Shown here one piece after another: positions 1 to 12,353 of a stretch of 64,000 bases of DNA. This DNA comes from Gracilaria domingensis (taxonomy: Eukaryota; Rhodophyta; Florideophyceae; Gracilariales; Gracilariaceae): positions 46,636-110,635 of the forward strand of contig VCMS01000188.1 of NCBI GenBank assembly GCA_022539475.1, written 5' to 3'. The translations under genes were made by a program, and so were the position numbers. Under the pieces are notes generated by a model. That model was not told where the DNA came from. It worked only from the letters and a program-made list of their open reading frames with translations, and did not search any database. Numbering within the stretch: the stretch's first letter is position 1; each line of letters opens with the position of its first letter.

Positions 1-118
1 GTACAGTGTCATGACACTCACGAAAACCAAGGAACGATCTAAAAGGATATGACGATGTTGAATGCATAACGACAGGTGTATCTTCAACGTACCCCAGACA
101 GGATCGTTCCTCATCTAA

Positions 119-153
119 GGGCCATTCCATAAGTTTACAAATTTGGAAAACGG
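119..153 (+). repeat. Left terminal inverted repeat of Harbinger A
   Basis: Begins GGGCCATTCCATAAG and pairs with the right end at 24290-24324. It also resembles the Harbinger B termini (GGGCCGTTCTAG), supporting one family. TSD TAA lies at 116-118. Confidence 0.8.
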
Positions 154-449
154 AAAGGGCCAATCAAGACGTGTGCAATATTCATTGCACACGTTGCCTT
201 GCTCTTGTTTCCGCAACCGTTTCCGTAGGGCGCTCGATTTGTTTTGCCTTCATAAAAACAAACCCCGATTGCTATCGCATACACTGTCGCAATGCAATAA
301 GTTCTATACTTGCACAGCGCTCACAAACTCAAATAAGTAAATCTCCCTCCATGTCGTGCACTTTAGAATGCGAGGTTCCCAACCACCATCAATGAATGTA
401 GGACATTTCAGCGCAGCCCTCACTACCGCAGTCCTTACAACAAACTAAT

Positions 450-1721
450 AATGCTTCAACAACTGAAAAAACACCAACAGATGTATCTACCGCTGTAGCT
501 ATTCTACAACAGCAAAAGATGAACAACGGATTCTGCAAGCAGTCAATTAAAGCATCTAAAATCGTTGGGGCATACAATGCAAAGCGTGATACTAAGCTCA
601 ATCTGATCGGGATGAAAACGGTGCGGCGCACTGTTTTGTTCTTGGATCTACAGCAAATCATTAATGATCTACCTTATCATGCACAATGCAATATGGCTAT
701 TGGGTCGAAATTCTCAATGACGACCGTTTGCAGTGAGCGTAAGGACACCTTCGAAGAAGTATCAAAATATATTTGAGGAGATATTCTAGTGCTTGAAGAT
801 GGAAAGGTTAAAATTTGTTTGCCTATGAAGACAGAACCTGTGAATAGTTCTTAACTCACCGACGGAAGAGCACCAGCGTTTGACGCGTCAAAAGTTTCCC
901 GTATACTGCATGCCCTCACTGATCCACATATGACTGTCGCGCCCCAGATATTGGTGGAATGCTTAAGCATTAAACAAGAATGAGTTGGACCAACAGCGCG
1001 AAGATCTTTCGTGCGAGAAGATTGCTCCATTGTTTAATGATCTATCTTTTAAACCACCTCCAAATACCATTCGTACAGGTCGTATTACTCTCAGTGACAT
1101 CCGTCTATTGAACTCTGCACAGCGACCATATGAACGAGAGCGTGATTTACTCAAGCGTAAATTCGCTGCGTTCACGAGCCAATACGGCATATGCTTATCT
1201 CGCTACGAACCAACTGGACAAGGTGATCCGGAAGCGCCTTTCTTAGTTTCGCTAACGGTGTCAGTTACATCATGTACGCGCATTGCTTTCTTAAATTGCA
1301 CACTATTCTGCAACCTCCTGCGACCATAGCACTGGAGGCAGACACGCAACAAGAGGAAGGCGTTAATGAAGGTATATCACCATACGGATTTGGGAGGAAT
1401 GCTGCCAGCCATAGTCAATACTCATCACGACGTAAGACGCTGGATGTCAATATTGTTGGCATGGACGGGCTTGTTTCTGTTCTTTCTGCTAGACGTGACA
1501 CAAGTTCAGTGGAGAATGATGAGCTAAATCGTGGTACTCTTCAGCTCGAAATGTTTGAGGCTCACGCTCGTCATACTACTTCTGCATTGGAAGCAATCAG
1601 GAAAACTATGCAAATGATGGATGAAGCTAGAAGCGTTGAGGATAGGGAGGTTTTCAAGCTTGTTCTGGATAAACTTAAGGCTAACCTCGATTGCGGTGCA
1701 AGGATGCAATCCAGATCGTGA
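450..1721 (+). pseudogene. Harbinger second-gene (accessory ORF) pseudogene, copy A
   Basis: Conceptual translation matches the accessory ORF of Harbinger B (18286-19525) along its length. Shared blocks include a KQ(S/A)(I/L)K stretch near 540, DGRAPAF near 860, KIAPLFND near 1020, LKRKF near 1150 and YIMYAHCFL near 1270. Lesions are stops at 774-776 and about 842, a shift at about 975-985 and a shift at about 1230. The product would be about 400 residues, charged and helical toward the C-terminus. PIF/Harbinger elements usually carry a second DNA-binding gene (often Myb/SANT); I see no such domain here, so the role is inferred from position only. Confidence 0.75.
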
Positions 1722-2675
1722 GACAATGCGAGTTCTTGTTTATTGTACACCATAACAGCGCATTATTGCCGTAGGCTTAGCTAGAACTGTGCAGAATTCA
1801 GTGAAGAATTATACGCGGAAGGCCCTAGACGTGACTATAGAAGCGGGTAAGGCGTTCGAAACGAACTTGAAAACTGCTGAGATGGCTGGCGTTCCAGGCA
1901 AGGAAGCCGCAAGCCACCCGCACCCATCCAAGGCGAAGGCGTTTTCGTTTGCCGCGTCGCTCTTGGAAGAACTTTGCTTGCAGAAACGCAGACAATCGGT
2001 GTGAGTTCTAACTCATGAAGTGGTATGCTGTCCTCCCATAAGCTACTTTCTAGACTACTCCATATTGAGGCAATGTCTTTGCTTGTGGACTTTCCCTGAC
2101 AGTCTTCAAAACAGGAACCGCACTTTGCAATGCATGGATGGAACGACGCGAGTCTCTAAGCTACTCGGCTCTGAATCTGTAATCGCGCAGATTAAGGTAC
2201 ATCGGGGTGGACTTGCACGCGCCCGCAACAATGGCATAACTTCTCATGTTCTTCGCATAAGTCGCAGGAGTACAAGCCCGTTATGATGTTTCATATAACC
2301 CTTTCTTGCACCGTCCTTGTGCACGCGCCGGCGAGAGGCCCAGTGAAGACTGCAGAATTTACAGCACGCAGTACGCCTTTGGTCATAACCATGTGCTCGA
2401 TTTCTTCGAAGTGTAAGCGTCGCAGAATGGTATTCAGCGAGACCATGAGCTTTCCCACTGGGAACCCAAAGCGTCATTTGCCCATCGCCTTCGAAAGCTA
2501 GGCGCCGAGTTCCGTCCACAGGTCACGTGCGCCTTTGCGCGACGCGTCGGTTTTGATCATGTGCTGTACGTACCGTCTGACAGCAGCTGCTTGAGCACTA
2601 TAGTGCTCACTAGCTAGTGAGCGCAATGAATTCACGAAAAGCGCTATGAAAAGTGGCGTAAAGATGATTAGTGGC
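1722..2675 (+). other. Harbinger A cargo, decayed unidentified coding fragments
   Basis: No intact gene. Short open stretches exist at 1789-2004 and at about 2400-2610, where a frame reads HRLRKLGAEFRPQ and continues to a stop near 2613. Another frame is open from 2604 to the gypsy-1 junction at 2675 and resumes in frame after gypsy-1 at 20922, so it was continuous before insertion. I do not recognise any family. The position matches the cargo slot that is filled with different gene pieces in Harbinger B. Confidence 0.45.
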
Positions 2676-2894
2676 TATGCAGATTTCAGGTTTAAAGCGA
2701 AAAAGAACACAATATAAAGTCAACGATCCGATGCTTGGATCCTGGAAGTTTTTCCTTTCGTTCTCTGCATCGTTTTTATTTCTCAAGCAGTAAACTGGCT
2801 CCTATTTCAAACGGAGCCAGTGTCAGACACTGTCAGCGCGATGCGCCGTGTTTCAAAGAGCATCTTCAGCCTCATCAAGTGGGCTACTGCTACA
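2676..2894 (-). repeat. 3' LTR of gypsy-1
   Basis: 219 bp, 97% identical by eye to 20698-20916. On the coding strand it has a TATA-like TTTATATTG and an AATAAA polyadenylation motif. Its internal edge is interrupted by the MULE, whose target duplication covers the last 7 LTR bases plus 3 internal bases. Confidence 0.85.
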
Positions 2895-2897
2895 GTG

Positions 2898-3351
2898 AGT
2901 AGACTTTAAACTCCCTACAATGTCCGTCACGATGTGTCGTGAACGGCCGGTTGCCGCCGGTGGCCGTGTCCGTTGAAGCATTACACAACACGGCATTACA
3001 CGCACCGATTGCAGCTGTTGTGCACCGATGCACGCACAGTTGTTCACGCGCTGCCTCCGCCGGCGATCAAAACCTTGCAAGCTGATCTCGCCGGCTGTGT
3101 TCACCAGTCTCCTCCCTCGTCGTCGCTCAGCCTTTGCGCCTTCGGCGCCATTCGCGCTTCGCGCCCTTTTGCGCACTCCTCCGTTATCTCCTCGCCTTTG
3201 GCGCCCCCTGGCGTCATTTGCTACCATCGTTGTCGCTCAATCTACGCCACACGCCCTCGTGCTCTCCCGCACAGCCAACAATGCCACACTCTTCTTGCTA
3301 CTGGCTTCCCTCTGTCCCGCTTAGCCTTGGTTGATCGACGTTCCCCGCCCT
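2898..3351 (+). repeat. Left TIR of the MULE
   Basis: About 453 bp, nearly identical to the reverse complement of 7773-8224; similarity stops sharply after CCCGCCCTT. The strand is pyrimidine-rich, which creates long spurious ORFs in both TIRs. Confidence 0.9.
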
Positions 3352-4041
3352 TTTGCTCTACGCCTCATCTTTTGGCTTCGATGTGCCTCTCTTGGTCAGT
3401 GTCCACCAGTGATTGCGTCGCTTTCTCTTTCTAGCTCTGCTTTTGGCATCATTCTCGGCTCCGGCTTTTCCGCGTCTTGCGGCCACTCGCGTTTGATTTC
3501 TACCTCCGACGCCTTCCGGCCTCCTTCGTGTCACGCCTTTTTACGTTGACTATCTTCGCGCCACTTTTATAGCCATGGTAGGTGCTGCAGCGCTTTGTGC
3601 GCTGAGGTGCAATCGGCGCCTTCGTCGCAGTCTTTGTCAACAGGGTGGGTCTTGCTCCGTTTGGACAACATCTCATCACGTTTTCATCGTCAACGCAACT
3701 TTAATGTTTTTTGTGAGCGCTGTATTGTAGTGTGCGCTGCACGTCATTCTCACCATTCTCACCATTCTTCTGGTCTAGTTGTTCTCTATACCATTTGCGC
3801 TATGCTGCCCTACTTTCAGCGCTATCGTCAATCTTCTTCGGCACTTTCGTCGTTACTTTTCAGGGCTTTTTCGTTGCCTTAATTGTTACTAGTCAAATGT
3901 TCGGCAAACTCATGGGTATCTAGAGTGATCACGAGAGACGTATTTGGGTACCGGACAGGAATAATTTGGGGACGGACAGAATTTATAAGGGGAAAGGACT
4001 AGATTTTAGTTTTGGCACCAAACAAGCGCGGAGCACAATAA
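3352..4041 (+). other. MULE left subterminal region, no gene seen
   Basis: Pyrimidine-rich on the plus strand, with no convincing coding frame. It precedes the transposase and probably holds its promoter; no clear TATA box was identified. Confidence 0.5.
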
Positions 4042-6684
4042 TTGCATAAGGTTCCTTGGTATATAGTGTTGGGCTTTGAAATGTTCTTCAAGTATCTACT
4101 CATCGACATCAAGAACTCAGTGGACGTCATGGGTAATCCGCGAATATTATACCACGAACTGTTTGAAAGCATTCCACCATACGAAGATGTGATGGACGCG
4201 CTACTTTGTACGCTGCAAGTGACTACAGAAGATATCGAATCGGCGTTTCGTGCTATCACTCAAGAGAACGATGAGATTTCAATGGACGAGAACTTTTTTA
4301 CAGCCATATACATGAAGCTGTTGGATCATAGGGAGCAATGGACTCTTTCTGCACTTCGCTCGTTTGCGGTTACGACTCGCAGTGGTTGCAATAAAGCGTT
4401 CACTACGGACTGTTTCTTTTCGAATACTAGCTTCACTCTCACACAGAGATGTTACAAGTGTCGCAGTGAAACTAAAACCTGCGAGGTCCCAACTGTGGTG
4501 AACGCGAAGTTGTCGGGTAGAAACCTCACTTCAGATATGTTTGTGTCTGTGTACAAGACCATCATTGAAGCAGCCCGTCATCTCTCCTATCCAACCGAAG
4601 TACTCTGTGTAGCCTATGACTGCTTGTTTGACTTAACAGTCTCTGAGCCCAATGATACAGGGCATGATTGCAGCGCTCTGCCAGACAATATGGTAGGTAC
4701 CACACAGCAAGAATTTCTCTCAATTGTGCAGAAGATAGAGAAGTATACATACATTGTGCATCAAAGAGCTTCGGGTACCCGCAAGTCGGAATCGTACATA
4801 TGCAGTCAGAGGCGCACTAAACAACCCAACATGAACCGGCCAATCAAGAGACATCGCCAGTCTAAAAAGGAAATGGACTGTGGAGGTTTCTTATCTTTCT
4901 CTTACGGACGTGGGTACAACGCGGTTGCTAGAGTAAAACATGAACGACATCATGAAAAGCTACAAAAGCTGCCACCACTTAATTTGAGGGCACCAGGCGC
5001 AGAAAGAGAAATTAAGGTCATGATTGAAGCCGGCATGACACCATTCCAGATATGTGAGCACATTCGAAGAATGTTTAAAGTGGAGTTTCAATACCACTAA
5101 GTATACTACATCTGGAGCAGAGAGTTGGAGAATCGTTCCAAGAAGTGTGCTGATCCCACTGATTCTGCTCTGCGAATGATTGAAGATTCGAGCAACATTG
5201 ATTTACTTTACATGAAGTACGATCCATTCTGTGTTGGATTCGTAGTGAGAACGGGACTGGAAATTGCTAGGCAACGTAACATTGTAGAGATTCAAATTGA
5301 CTCTACATATAAGACGAACAGCAACAGTATGGAATTGTTCGCTGTGATTGGCTCATACATTGGTGTCGGATTTCCTCTTGCCTATCTACTTCTCGACTCT
5401 CAAAAGCCGGATGAAGCAGAAGAAGGGTATAGGATAAGAGTTCTGACTACATTTTTGGATAGTTTTAAACGCGCAACTCCATATATCAAGCCATTGTTTT
5501 TCTTTAGTGACAAAGACAAAGCGCAGTTGTCAGCAATTTTTAACGTGTACAGGACTCATCCTTCTATGTGTTTGTGGCACATGAAACGCGCGATCAAGAA
5601 GAAATTCAATGAGCTAAGAAAAACCGAGTGCACATTATACACAAAGAAGTTGGAAAGTGAAGCGTTGTCATTGATCACCTACCACTACCATCTGCATCCA
5701 TTCTTTGTTAAGTTGTCCTTGAAGGCTATACATGCGCTATATATATCCGAAATGAATACGTTTTGCGATAGCTACCCACTGTTGCAAAAATATCTCATGG
5801 ATAACTGGTACAAGGCAGAGTGTTTTGCCAAGTGGGGAAGACGACGTACTGATTTCGTGCCAATTGCTAAGACGACAATGATGGTTGAAAGTCATTGGAG
5901 GGTACTGAAGAGGTTATACCTGCACAACTACAATCGCCCCAGAGTCGACCTTCTTGTGTACATAATTGATCGCAACTTTCTATCGAAGTACAAATTTGAT
6001 TTTGAATCATACATTACTGGGCGTAAGAAGCCCTCTTGGTGGAAGTCCTTTACAAAAGAATGGAGAGCAGCTGCAATTAGGCAGCATAACCACGTTTACC
6101 ATACTGATACCCAAGCATGGAACTGCTCTTGCAAAGCCTTTTTGCTCAGCAGATTTATGTTCTGCAAACACCTTGTCAAAGGCAGGAGCTGTCCTTTGTA
6201 CCGTGTCATCATTCGGAGTCGTCGGCCTCCGTTCCTTCGTTTTGCCAGAGCAGAGGGCAATTACACCGCAATCTTTACTGAAGAAGACGCAACCAATTAC
6301 TGCCGAGATGATGATTACTTCCTCGAAGGTCGCACCTCACAACCGTTGCCTCTGCCAAGCCACGCCGCACTGCCTAGCAACAATCAACCATTCGCGGTAG
6401 AGATTACTGAGCAAAGCGATAACCCCTTTCTCGAATTAGATGATTCGGTAGAAATTGTTCAGCATAACCAAGTCTCGACATCGGACGAAATCCGCTCTCT
6501 TCTTGAATGGACTTTGGAGCATCTCCGGCAGCTGCGTGAAACGAGTGCATCCGCAAAACAGACTCAGCACCTTCGAAAGGTCTTACAGAAGCTGTTCGAA
6601 TACCGCACCGACGTTCGAAAGAATCTACAGGCACGTGTAGCGCCTACTACATGGAGCAACCGAAACACACTTGAACTCCGGTGA
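4042..6684 (+). pseudogene. MULE transposase, single premature stop
   Basis: One frame spans the region with a single internal TAA (5098-5100); the same frame reopens at once. The N-terminal part (4042-5097) has no recognised domain beyond basic patches. The C-terminal part is a MULE transposase: first catalytic Asp in IDSTYKTN (codon 5299-5301), second in FSDKDKAQ (5509-5511), a LWHMKRAI motif, and the catalytic Glu in VESHWRVLKR (5887-5889). A SWIM zinc finger of form CxC-x10-CxH follows near 6125-6171. Start uncertain: the first ATG in frame is at 4081. The enzyme would cut and paste the element using its TIRs. If the stop is read through or is a sequencing error, the element could be active. 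Confidence 0.88.
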
Positions 6685-7772
6685 TAGGTATAAAAGATAT
6701 AGATACTCTTTCTTCTGCTCTGCCACCTGTCCTTCCTTCCTCCCGTGTATGCCGTCCTAGAGAACATAACGTTGTGCCGATATTGCGGTTGTATCAATTT
6801 CTGGACGGGGATGGCGCAGAGGGCGACGAAGGTGTTGACCAGAGCGGTGTAGAGCAGCAAAACAAAGCTGGAGTGATAAGCGGTGCAAACTCGGGAGAAA
6901 AAAAGGAGGTCACACAGGGGTGAGGACCAGCGACGAAGATTGGTGGCAAGGGTGGGAAGCTTCAAAAGCAGAGGGCGGCAAGGTCAAGTAGTCTCATGGA
7001 GCGGGCACGAAGTGGGGCGGTATATCAATGGAGATTAGAAAAACAGCAAAGTCGACATCGAAGCCTATGTAACGTACGTACTGATGGCGAAAAGGCCCTA
7101 GCTCGATCGGTAGTATGGTGGAAAAATGGCGACTTGAAAGAGAAAAGGGCACCGAGAGCAGCGACGACTGTGAATCTGCCAAAGATAGAGATGGAGCCCG
7201 GAGTTGGCGAGGAGAAGACCAAGGGCCCAGTGATGTGAAGGTTAGAGGGCGTGAGCGCTGGCGTGGCAGACGCAGATTTGGCGGCACAGAGTAGCAAGGA
7301 AACCGCAAGGAAACCGCCGAAGGCGGAGCAAGCAGAAGGCAAGATCGAGGTTGAGAGAGCACAAAAAAAAAGAGTGGCAGAGGTAGCGCGCTGGAGAACG
7401 CGAAAGACGTTTGACGCGAGCAAAGCAAGGCAAGCGATGGAGGATTAGTAACGAAGACCGAGCGACGAAGAGCTAGCGGAAAAAGACACGAGATGGAAGC
7501 CAAGCGGCAGACGATGAAAGTCGTAGGCCAAGCAGCAGAGAACGAGCGACAGAAGCCAACCGATGAAGGACGAGCAACGACGGATGTCAAGCTGCGACTA
7601 TGCGACGACACGAGAAAGAGAGAATGGAGCGGTTCAGAGCGTGGCAGGCGTCGGGGGTCACCAGGAGGAACCAAATGCGCGAAAGGCGAGGAAACAACGA
7701 ATTAGAAACATTGCCGGCGTTACATGCGGGTAAACTACGAGGGAGAAGTAAAGCATAGGTGACGACTCTGAA
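6685..7772 (-). other. MULE right subterminal region, no gene seen
   Basis: Strongly purine-rich on the plus strand (pyrimidine-rich on minus), mirroring the left subterminal region in composition but not in sequence. ORFs on both strands here look like composition artefacts. Confidence 0.5.
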
Positions 7773-8224
7773 GGGCGGGGAACGTCGATGGACCAAGGCT
7801 GAGCGGGACAAAGGGAAGCCAGTAGCAAGAAGAGTGTGGCATTGTTGGCTGTGCGGGAGAGCACGAGGGCGTGTGACGTAGATTGAGCGACAACGATGGT
7901 GGCAAATGACGCCAGGGGGCGCCAAAGGCGAGGAGATAACGGAGGAGTGCGCAAAAGGGCGCGAAGCGCGAATGGCGCCGAAGGCGCAAAGGCTGAGCGA
8001 CGACGAGGGAGGAGACTGGTGAACACAGCCGGCGAGATCAGCTTGCAAGGTTTTGATCGCCGGCGGAGGCAGCGCGTGAACAATTGTGCGTGCATCGTTG
8101 CACAACAGCTGCAATCGGTGCGTGTAATGCCGTGTTGTGTAATGCTTCAACGGACACGGCGACCGGCGGCAACCGACCGTTCACGACACATCGTGACGGA
8201 CATTGTAGGGAGTTTAAAGTCTAG
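7773..8224 (-). repeat. Right TIR of the MULE
   Basis: Inverted copy of 2898-3351, differing at scattered single bases. The outer end reads GTTTAAAGTCTAG and is followed directly by the target duplication TGCTACAGTG at 8225-8234. Confidence 0.9.
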
Positions 8225-8250
8225 TGCTACAGTGGTCTCAGAAACGTCTT

Positions 8251-11200
8251 CTAGACTGTTTCTTCAAAGCCACAGAGGCGAAGTGCTCGCTTTCTCAGTT
8301 TGCGCTTTTGTGCAGTGTACAGGAAGTCATGGAGAAGACCAGGCAAATCGTCGCCAACATTTGCTAGCGGCTTCCAGGTTTTGTCGTCCTCGTCCGGTAG
8401 TCCTTGCCACTAAATCAGAACCTCAATTCTTTCTTGACCGTCTCGAATATTGCACAGTTTTTCTGCTGTCTGTACGTCTCCACAATTATGCTTGGCATAC
8501 TTCAATAATGCCTCATCTACTTCTTCATTTTCCAATTTCGCTCGATACAGTATCAACCTAGAGACATGCACTACCTTCGCTTCATGTGAAACCAAATCCT
8601 CGACTCGAAATACCCAATCTGATACAGTGTCAACAACGCGACGAGGACCTTTCCAAACGAATTGAAGCTTGTGATGCTTCGTAGTACTACGGGCTTCACG
8701 TACCAGAGCAAAACAACCGATATCAATTTCGATTCTCTTCACCTTTGTCTTTGCATTGTGGTACTCGACTCGTCTCTTTCGTTTTCCTTTGACTGTTTCA
8801 GAAACATCGTGATGCATCTTCTCAAAAGCGTCTTGTAGTCTGTCTATGCAAACTATCTGTCGTATACGCAATTCATCCTGAGTATTCGCATGCATATACT
8901 GCTCAACTGGCCATGCACGCGTCAGTGGTCTCAGAGGTTGATGGCCAGTAAAAATTTCTAATGGTGTTCGAAACACACCTTGTTCCTCTTTGTGGCGTAG
9001 CCCCAATCGCTCTAGAGGCGACTGATTCAGTACACTCTGGATACTTTCCACAGCAGATGGCCACTCTCGGGGACGTAGCTTCCATTCAGAGAGAAGAGAT
9101 TTACATGCTCGTAAAACTTCTTTGCACATGCGCTCCACTGTACCATTGCTCCAAGGACAGTACGTCGTAGTGAAATGATGATGATAGTGGAATTCTTGGG
9201 AAAGCTTCTTTAGGAGTTGGTTCTTGAAATGAGCACCTTGATCGCTCACCAGCCACTCCCATCCTCCGAATGAAGCGATCCACATCGCAAGAGCTTCTGC
9301 GGCTACGGTGCTATCCGCTGTCGAGCATGGCCAGAGCCAAACGTAGGAGCTCAGGTCGACTTTGATGAGCAAGACATGTTTCTGACCAGTTGTACTGTCT
9401 CCCATAAAAAGAAAGTCTACATGGAGTACTTCGTTAGGTCTGCTGCCATGCAGTGCACTTCCCAATGGGCGTCGAATTCGCGATCCGGAGCGAGTTATAA
9501 TAAAATGAATACAACCGCTTATGAAATTATTAACATCTTCATTCATTTTGTTCCACCATACTTCTTCCTGGAGGATACTGGCCGTGGCAACGCGCCCCCT
9601 GTGTCCACTTATTCCACAATGGGCTATTTCCAAGAGACGTAGCGTAAGCTCTAGGTCTTGACGGGGAATCCATATTTTGTTGTTCACATTCCACAACTTA
9701 CTGGAAGAATCCCAGGTTAATAGAGAGTCGATGCTATCTTCCGGTTCAGCGTCAGCCTTCGCTTTCGTCTGTGAGTGCCTAAATGTTTCAAGCGTTGGCC
9801 ACTCAATATCATCCGTACTTGGAATGATTCGACGTAGTTTTAGTACCAAACTGTGTACAGAACCCATCTGAAGTTTCTTCGTGCGATGGTTTTTTGTCCA
9901 TCGTGTCAGCATGTCTGCAAAGACATTAAGTTCAGCGCTGAGGTGACAGATCAAATAATCAAACTTCGACAGAAAGAGAGCCCATCTTTGCACTTTGCAA
10001 ACGATATGTCTGCCCAGGTTGGGTTCAAAAACTCGAGGGTTGAAGATGAACAGTAGATTACGGTGGTCTGTGAATACATAAACAGGATTCTCACCCATAA
10101 GGAGACAATCTAGTTTCTTGAACACCTAAAAGATAGCAAAGGCTTCTTTTTCGGGAGTGCTCCACTTCGTCTGAGTTGCAGTAAATTCTTGACCAACAAA
10201 AGCCAATGGTTCGTGGTCTTGCTGGTCTAAATCGCGATCAATCTGCTCTAATGGGACTTGAGTCACTACGCCCGACCAGAAACGTTCAGAAGCATCAGTG
10301 AATATACATATTGCGTAGTTATCCTTTGGATACGATAAGCGCACTGCTTGACGTAGTCGCTCCTGTAGTGTCTCAAAAGCTTCCTGATGTTCTTCGTTCC
10401 ATTTCAGCTGCACGAGGCTAACATTTTGTATTGCCTTCTTGGTTCGCTTGGACTTCATCTGATATGCTTTTTCAAGCAACTCCTTCAACGGAGACAAAAG
10501 CTTTGCTGCGTCGGGAACACAGTGCGGCATCTATCTGACGCAGTGTACAAACTCACAAAGCTCTGCTGCAGCTTTTGGAATTTCTATATTCTTCAACGCT
10601 TCGATCCTGGATGGATCTAAGCGATAGCCCTTCTTGTCAATAACACGACCGCACCACTTCACCTCTGTCTTGAAGAAAGAACTTTTCTTAAGAGATATAA
10701 ATAGTTCTTTCTCTGTGCATATGCCAAAGAAGCGGTCGAGAACATCAAGAAGTTTGCCTTCATCGCGAGCATAAAGAATGAAATCGTCAACCCAGAGCTT
10801 GAAGTGATCCTGTAACTCTTGAAATGCAGTTTGTACGCATCTCTGAAAGTGCGATACAGCATTGGTCAGTCCCATGAGTACTCGTCGCGAGGAATATATT
10901 CCTTTCGGACAGATAATGCCACACTTTTCGTAAGAGTCTGGATCAAGTGGGACTTGTCAATATCCGGACACGAAGTCAATAACTGCAAAGACAGTGCTTC
11001 CTTCGAAGTCTTGTATCTCGGAATCTATATGCGGCATGGGCCACACTACTTTCTCTGTAGCAGAGTTAATTGGCCGTAGGTCCACGGTCATACGAAATTT
11101 GGCTTTTGAACTTGGCTTGGCGACAATAAGCGGAGCCGAAAGCCACTTTGCTTCCGGAAATGGCATCATAAAGTCCATTTCTACAAGTTTCTCGATGAAA

Positions 11201-11963
11201 CTGTCAAGAAATATCTGTTGTTCTGTCGGATAGCAGCGCGCTTTCACCTTGATGTGCATGCGACCTTTTATGGTCTCAATCCTCAGAGGTGATAACTTGG
11301 CTGGTGGCGACTTTCCCAGCCTTAGTCGAAAATTTGCGGGTACTTATCGAAGCTTAATTGTAGCCTCTCGGATCCTGATTTCGACAGCTCATTTGACTTA
11401 GCTTACAGTACCGATTTCCTCATTGCATCTTTAATATCCACTTCGCTGTCCTCTCCAACGTCGAGATAGATGGATTCTTCAGTATTGTCATCATCGCTTT
11501 GATCACCTTGACTGTGCATTATGCCCCGCAAAGAAATCGATGACACCTTTGCTGCCTCCTTGTCGTCCTCGAGACGAATGTCGTTTGAGGCATACAAAAG
11601 AGGAATATCAACGTCGGACCCAACTCGAGACATTGCCGCTTCGAGCATGACCCGGTTGCTTAGCCCGAGGGCGTTCAGAACCTGCCTACCAATCACAATA
11701 CCAGTAGCAGGCTCATTAGCTGCGAGCCAATCGACATTGCGGAGAAGCAAGAGTTTATCGTGACGGACTTCCAAAGCCACATCAGCGGACACTCGAAAAT
11801 TACAGGTAATTGGAGCGGCAGCTTCGTTGAATACATTATACACTGCTGTTCGTACCAGCTTGTGCATTGAACGAATGCCATCTAGATCCTTCAGCTTATT
11901 GTAAAATGACATTGGCAATATGTTTGCCGAAGATCCTTGATCAGCGGTTACTTCGTCTTCCAA
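8251..11963 (-). pseudogene. Gypsy-1 pol: protease, RT, RNase H, integrase, chromodomain
   Basis: Reading leftward: a retropepsin-like site (ADQGSSANIL near 11940), reverse transcriptase (FAVIDFVSGY near 10960; LWVDDFILYA near 10780, a variant of YVDD), RNase H (FTDASERFWSG near 10280), integrase with a zinc-binding HHCC region whose last Cys is lost (near 9500-9640) and catalytic Asp/Asp/Glu in HVDFLFMG, VSDQGAHF and GTVERMCKE, then a chromodomain-like WQGLPDEDDKTW near 8390. In-frame stops fall at 11403, 10957, 10531, 10126 and 8410, and there is a shift between 11260 and 11402. The retrotransposon copy is dead. Confidence 0.88.
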
Positions 11964-12154
11964 ATTTTATTTACAGAACAGAGCATCAAAGATGGTAGAG
12001 GTCTTTTTCTCGTCCTTTGTCTTGATCTTCTTTACCGATCTCTTTTGGGTTTGAGATTTTTCTTTCTGTTCGCGAAATGTCTTGAGAAAAGCCTTTTTTT
12101 TCCTCTGTTGAATTAGGACATTTGCTAATGAAATGACGTTTTCCATAGCACTTA
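11964..12154 (-). pseudogene. Gypsy-1 gag 3' part, cut off by Harbinger B
   Basis: Minus-strand translation gives a zinc-knuckle end (KCYGKRHFISKCP, C-x4-H-x4-C) followed by a lysine-rich stretch. It continues the gag frame that stops at 19883 once Harbinger B is removed. An 8-A run near 12095-12105 shifts the frame and a TAA near 11966 separates it from the protease; either decay or, for the A run, a -1 frameshift site is possible. Confidence 0.7.
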
Positions 12155-12173
12155 GGGCCGTTCTAGGAGTTGA
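12155..12173 (+). repeat. Left TIR of Harbinger B
   Basis: GGGCCGTTCTAGGAGTTGA, followed by a G/A-rich stretch. Pairs with 19861-19879. Confidence 0.85.
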
Positions 12174-12353
12174 AAAAGGTGGGAAAACGGAAAAAAAAGT
12201 TTTCGTTTACTTGTTTCCAGACAAGAACGTGTTCCATGAGTGTAAGTAAATAAAGGAAAGCGTTAGCACAAATTCCACACAAGAGCGCATTCATGTGTGT
12301 GCAAGTGCGAAATCGTCTCTGTTCTCCTCAACGCAGCACTTCAACCCTGCTTC

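Larger units (their letters stand above)
2898..8224 (+). mobile_element. Mutator-like element (MULE) nested in gypsy-1
   Basis: Long terminal inverted repeats (2898-3351 and 7773-8224) bound a MULE transposase gene. A perfect 10-bp target duplication TGCTACAGTG lies at 2888-2897 and 8225-8234; 9-11 bp is the MULE norm. The comparable stretch at the other gypsy-1 LTR has a single TGCTACAGTG, which confirms the empty site. The only obvious lesion is one in-frame stop in the transposase, so this is a young insertion. Confidence 0.92.

Noticed and set aside
2400-2610. Similarity of the LRKLGAEF stretch to a BRCT/FCP1-type domain
   Set aside because: Too short and lacking the diagnostic Trp/Gly pattern; left as unidentified.
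2973-3434. Open frames in the MULE TIRs (also 7587-8150 and 7896-8561)
   Set aside because: The same frame occurs in both TIR copies, with TIR-limited similarity and Ser/Arg/Leu-rich composition from the pyrimidine bias; no domain.
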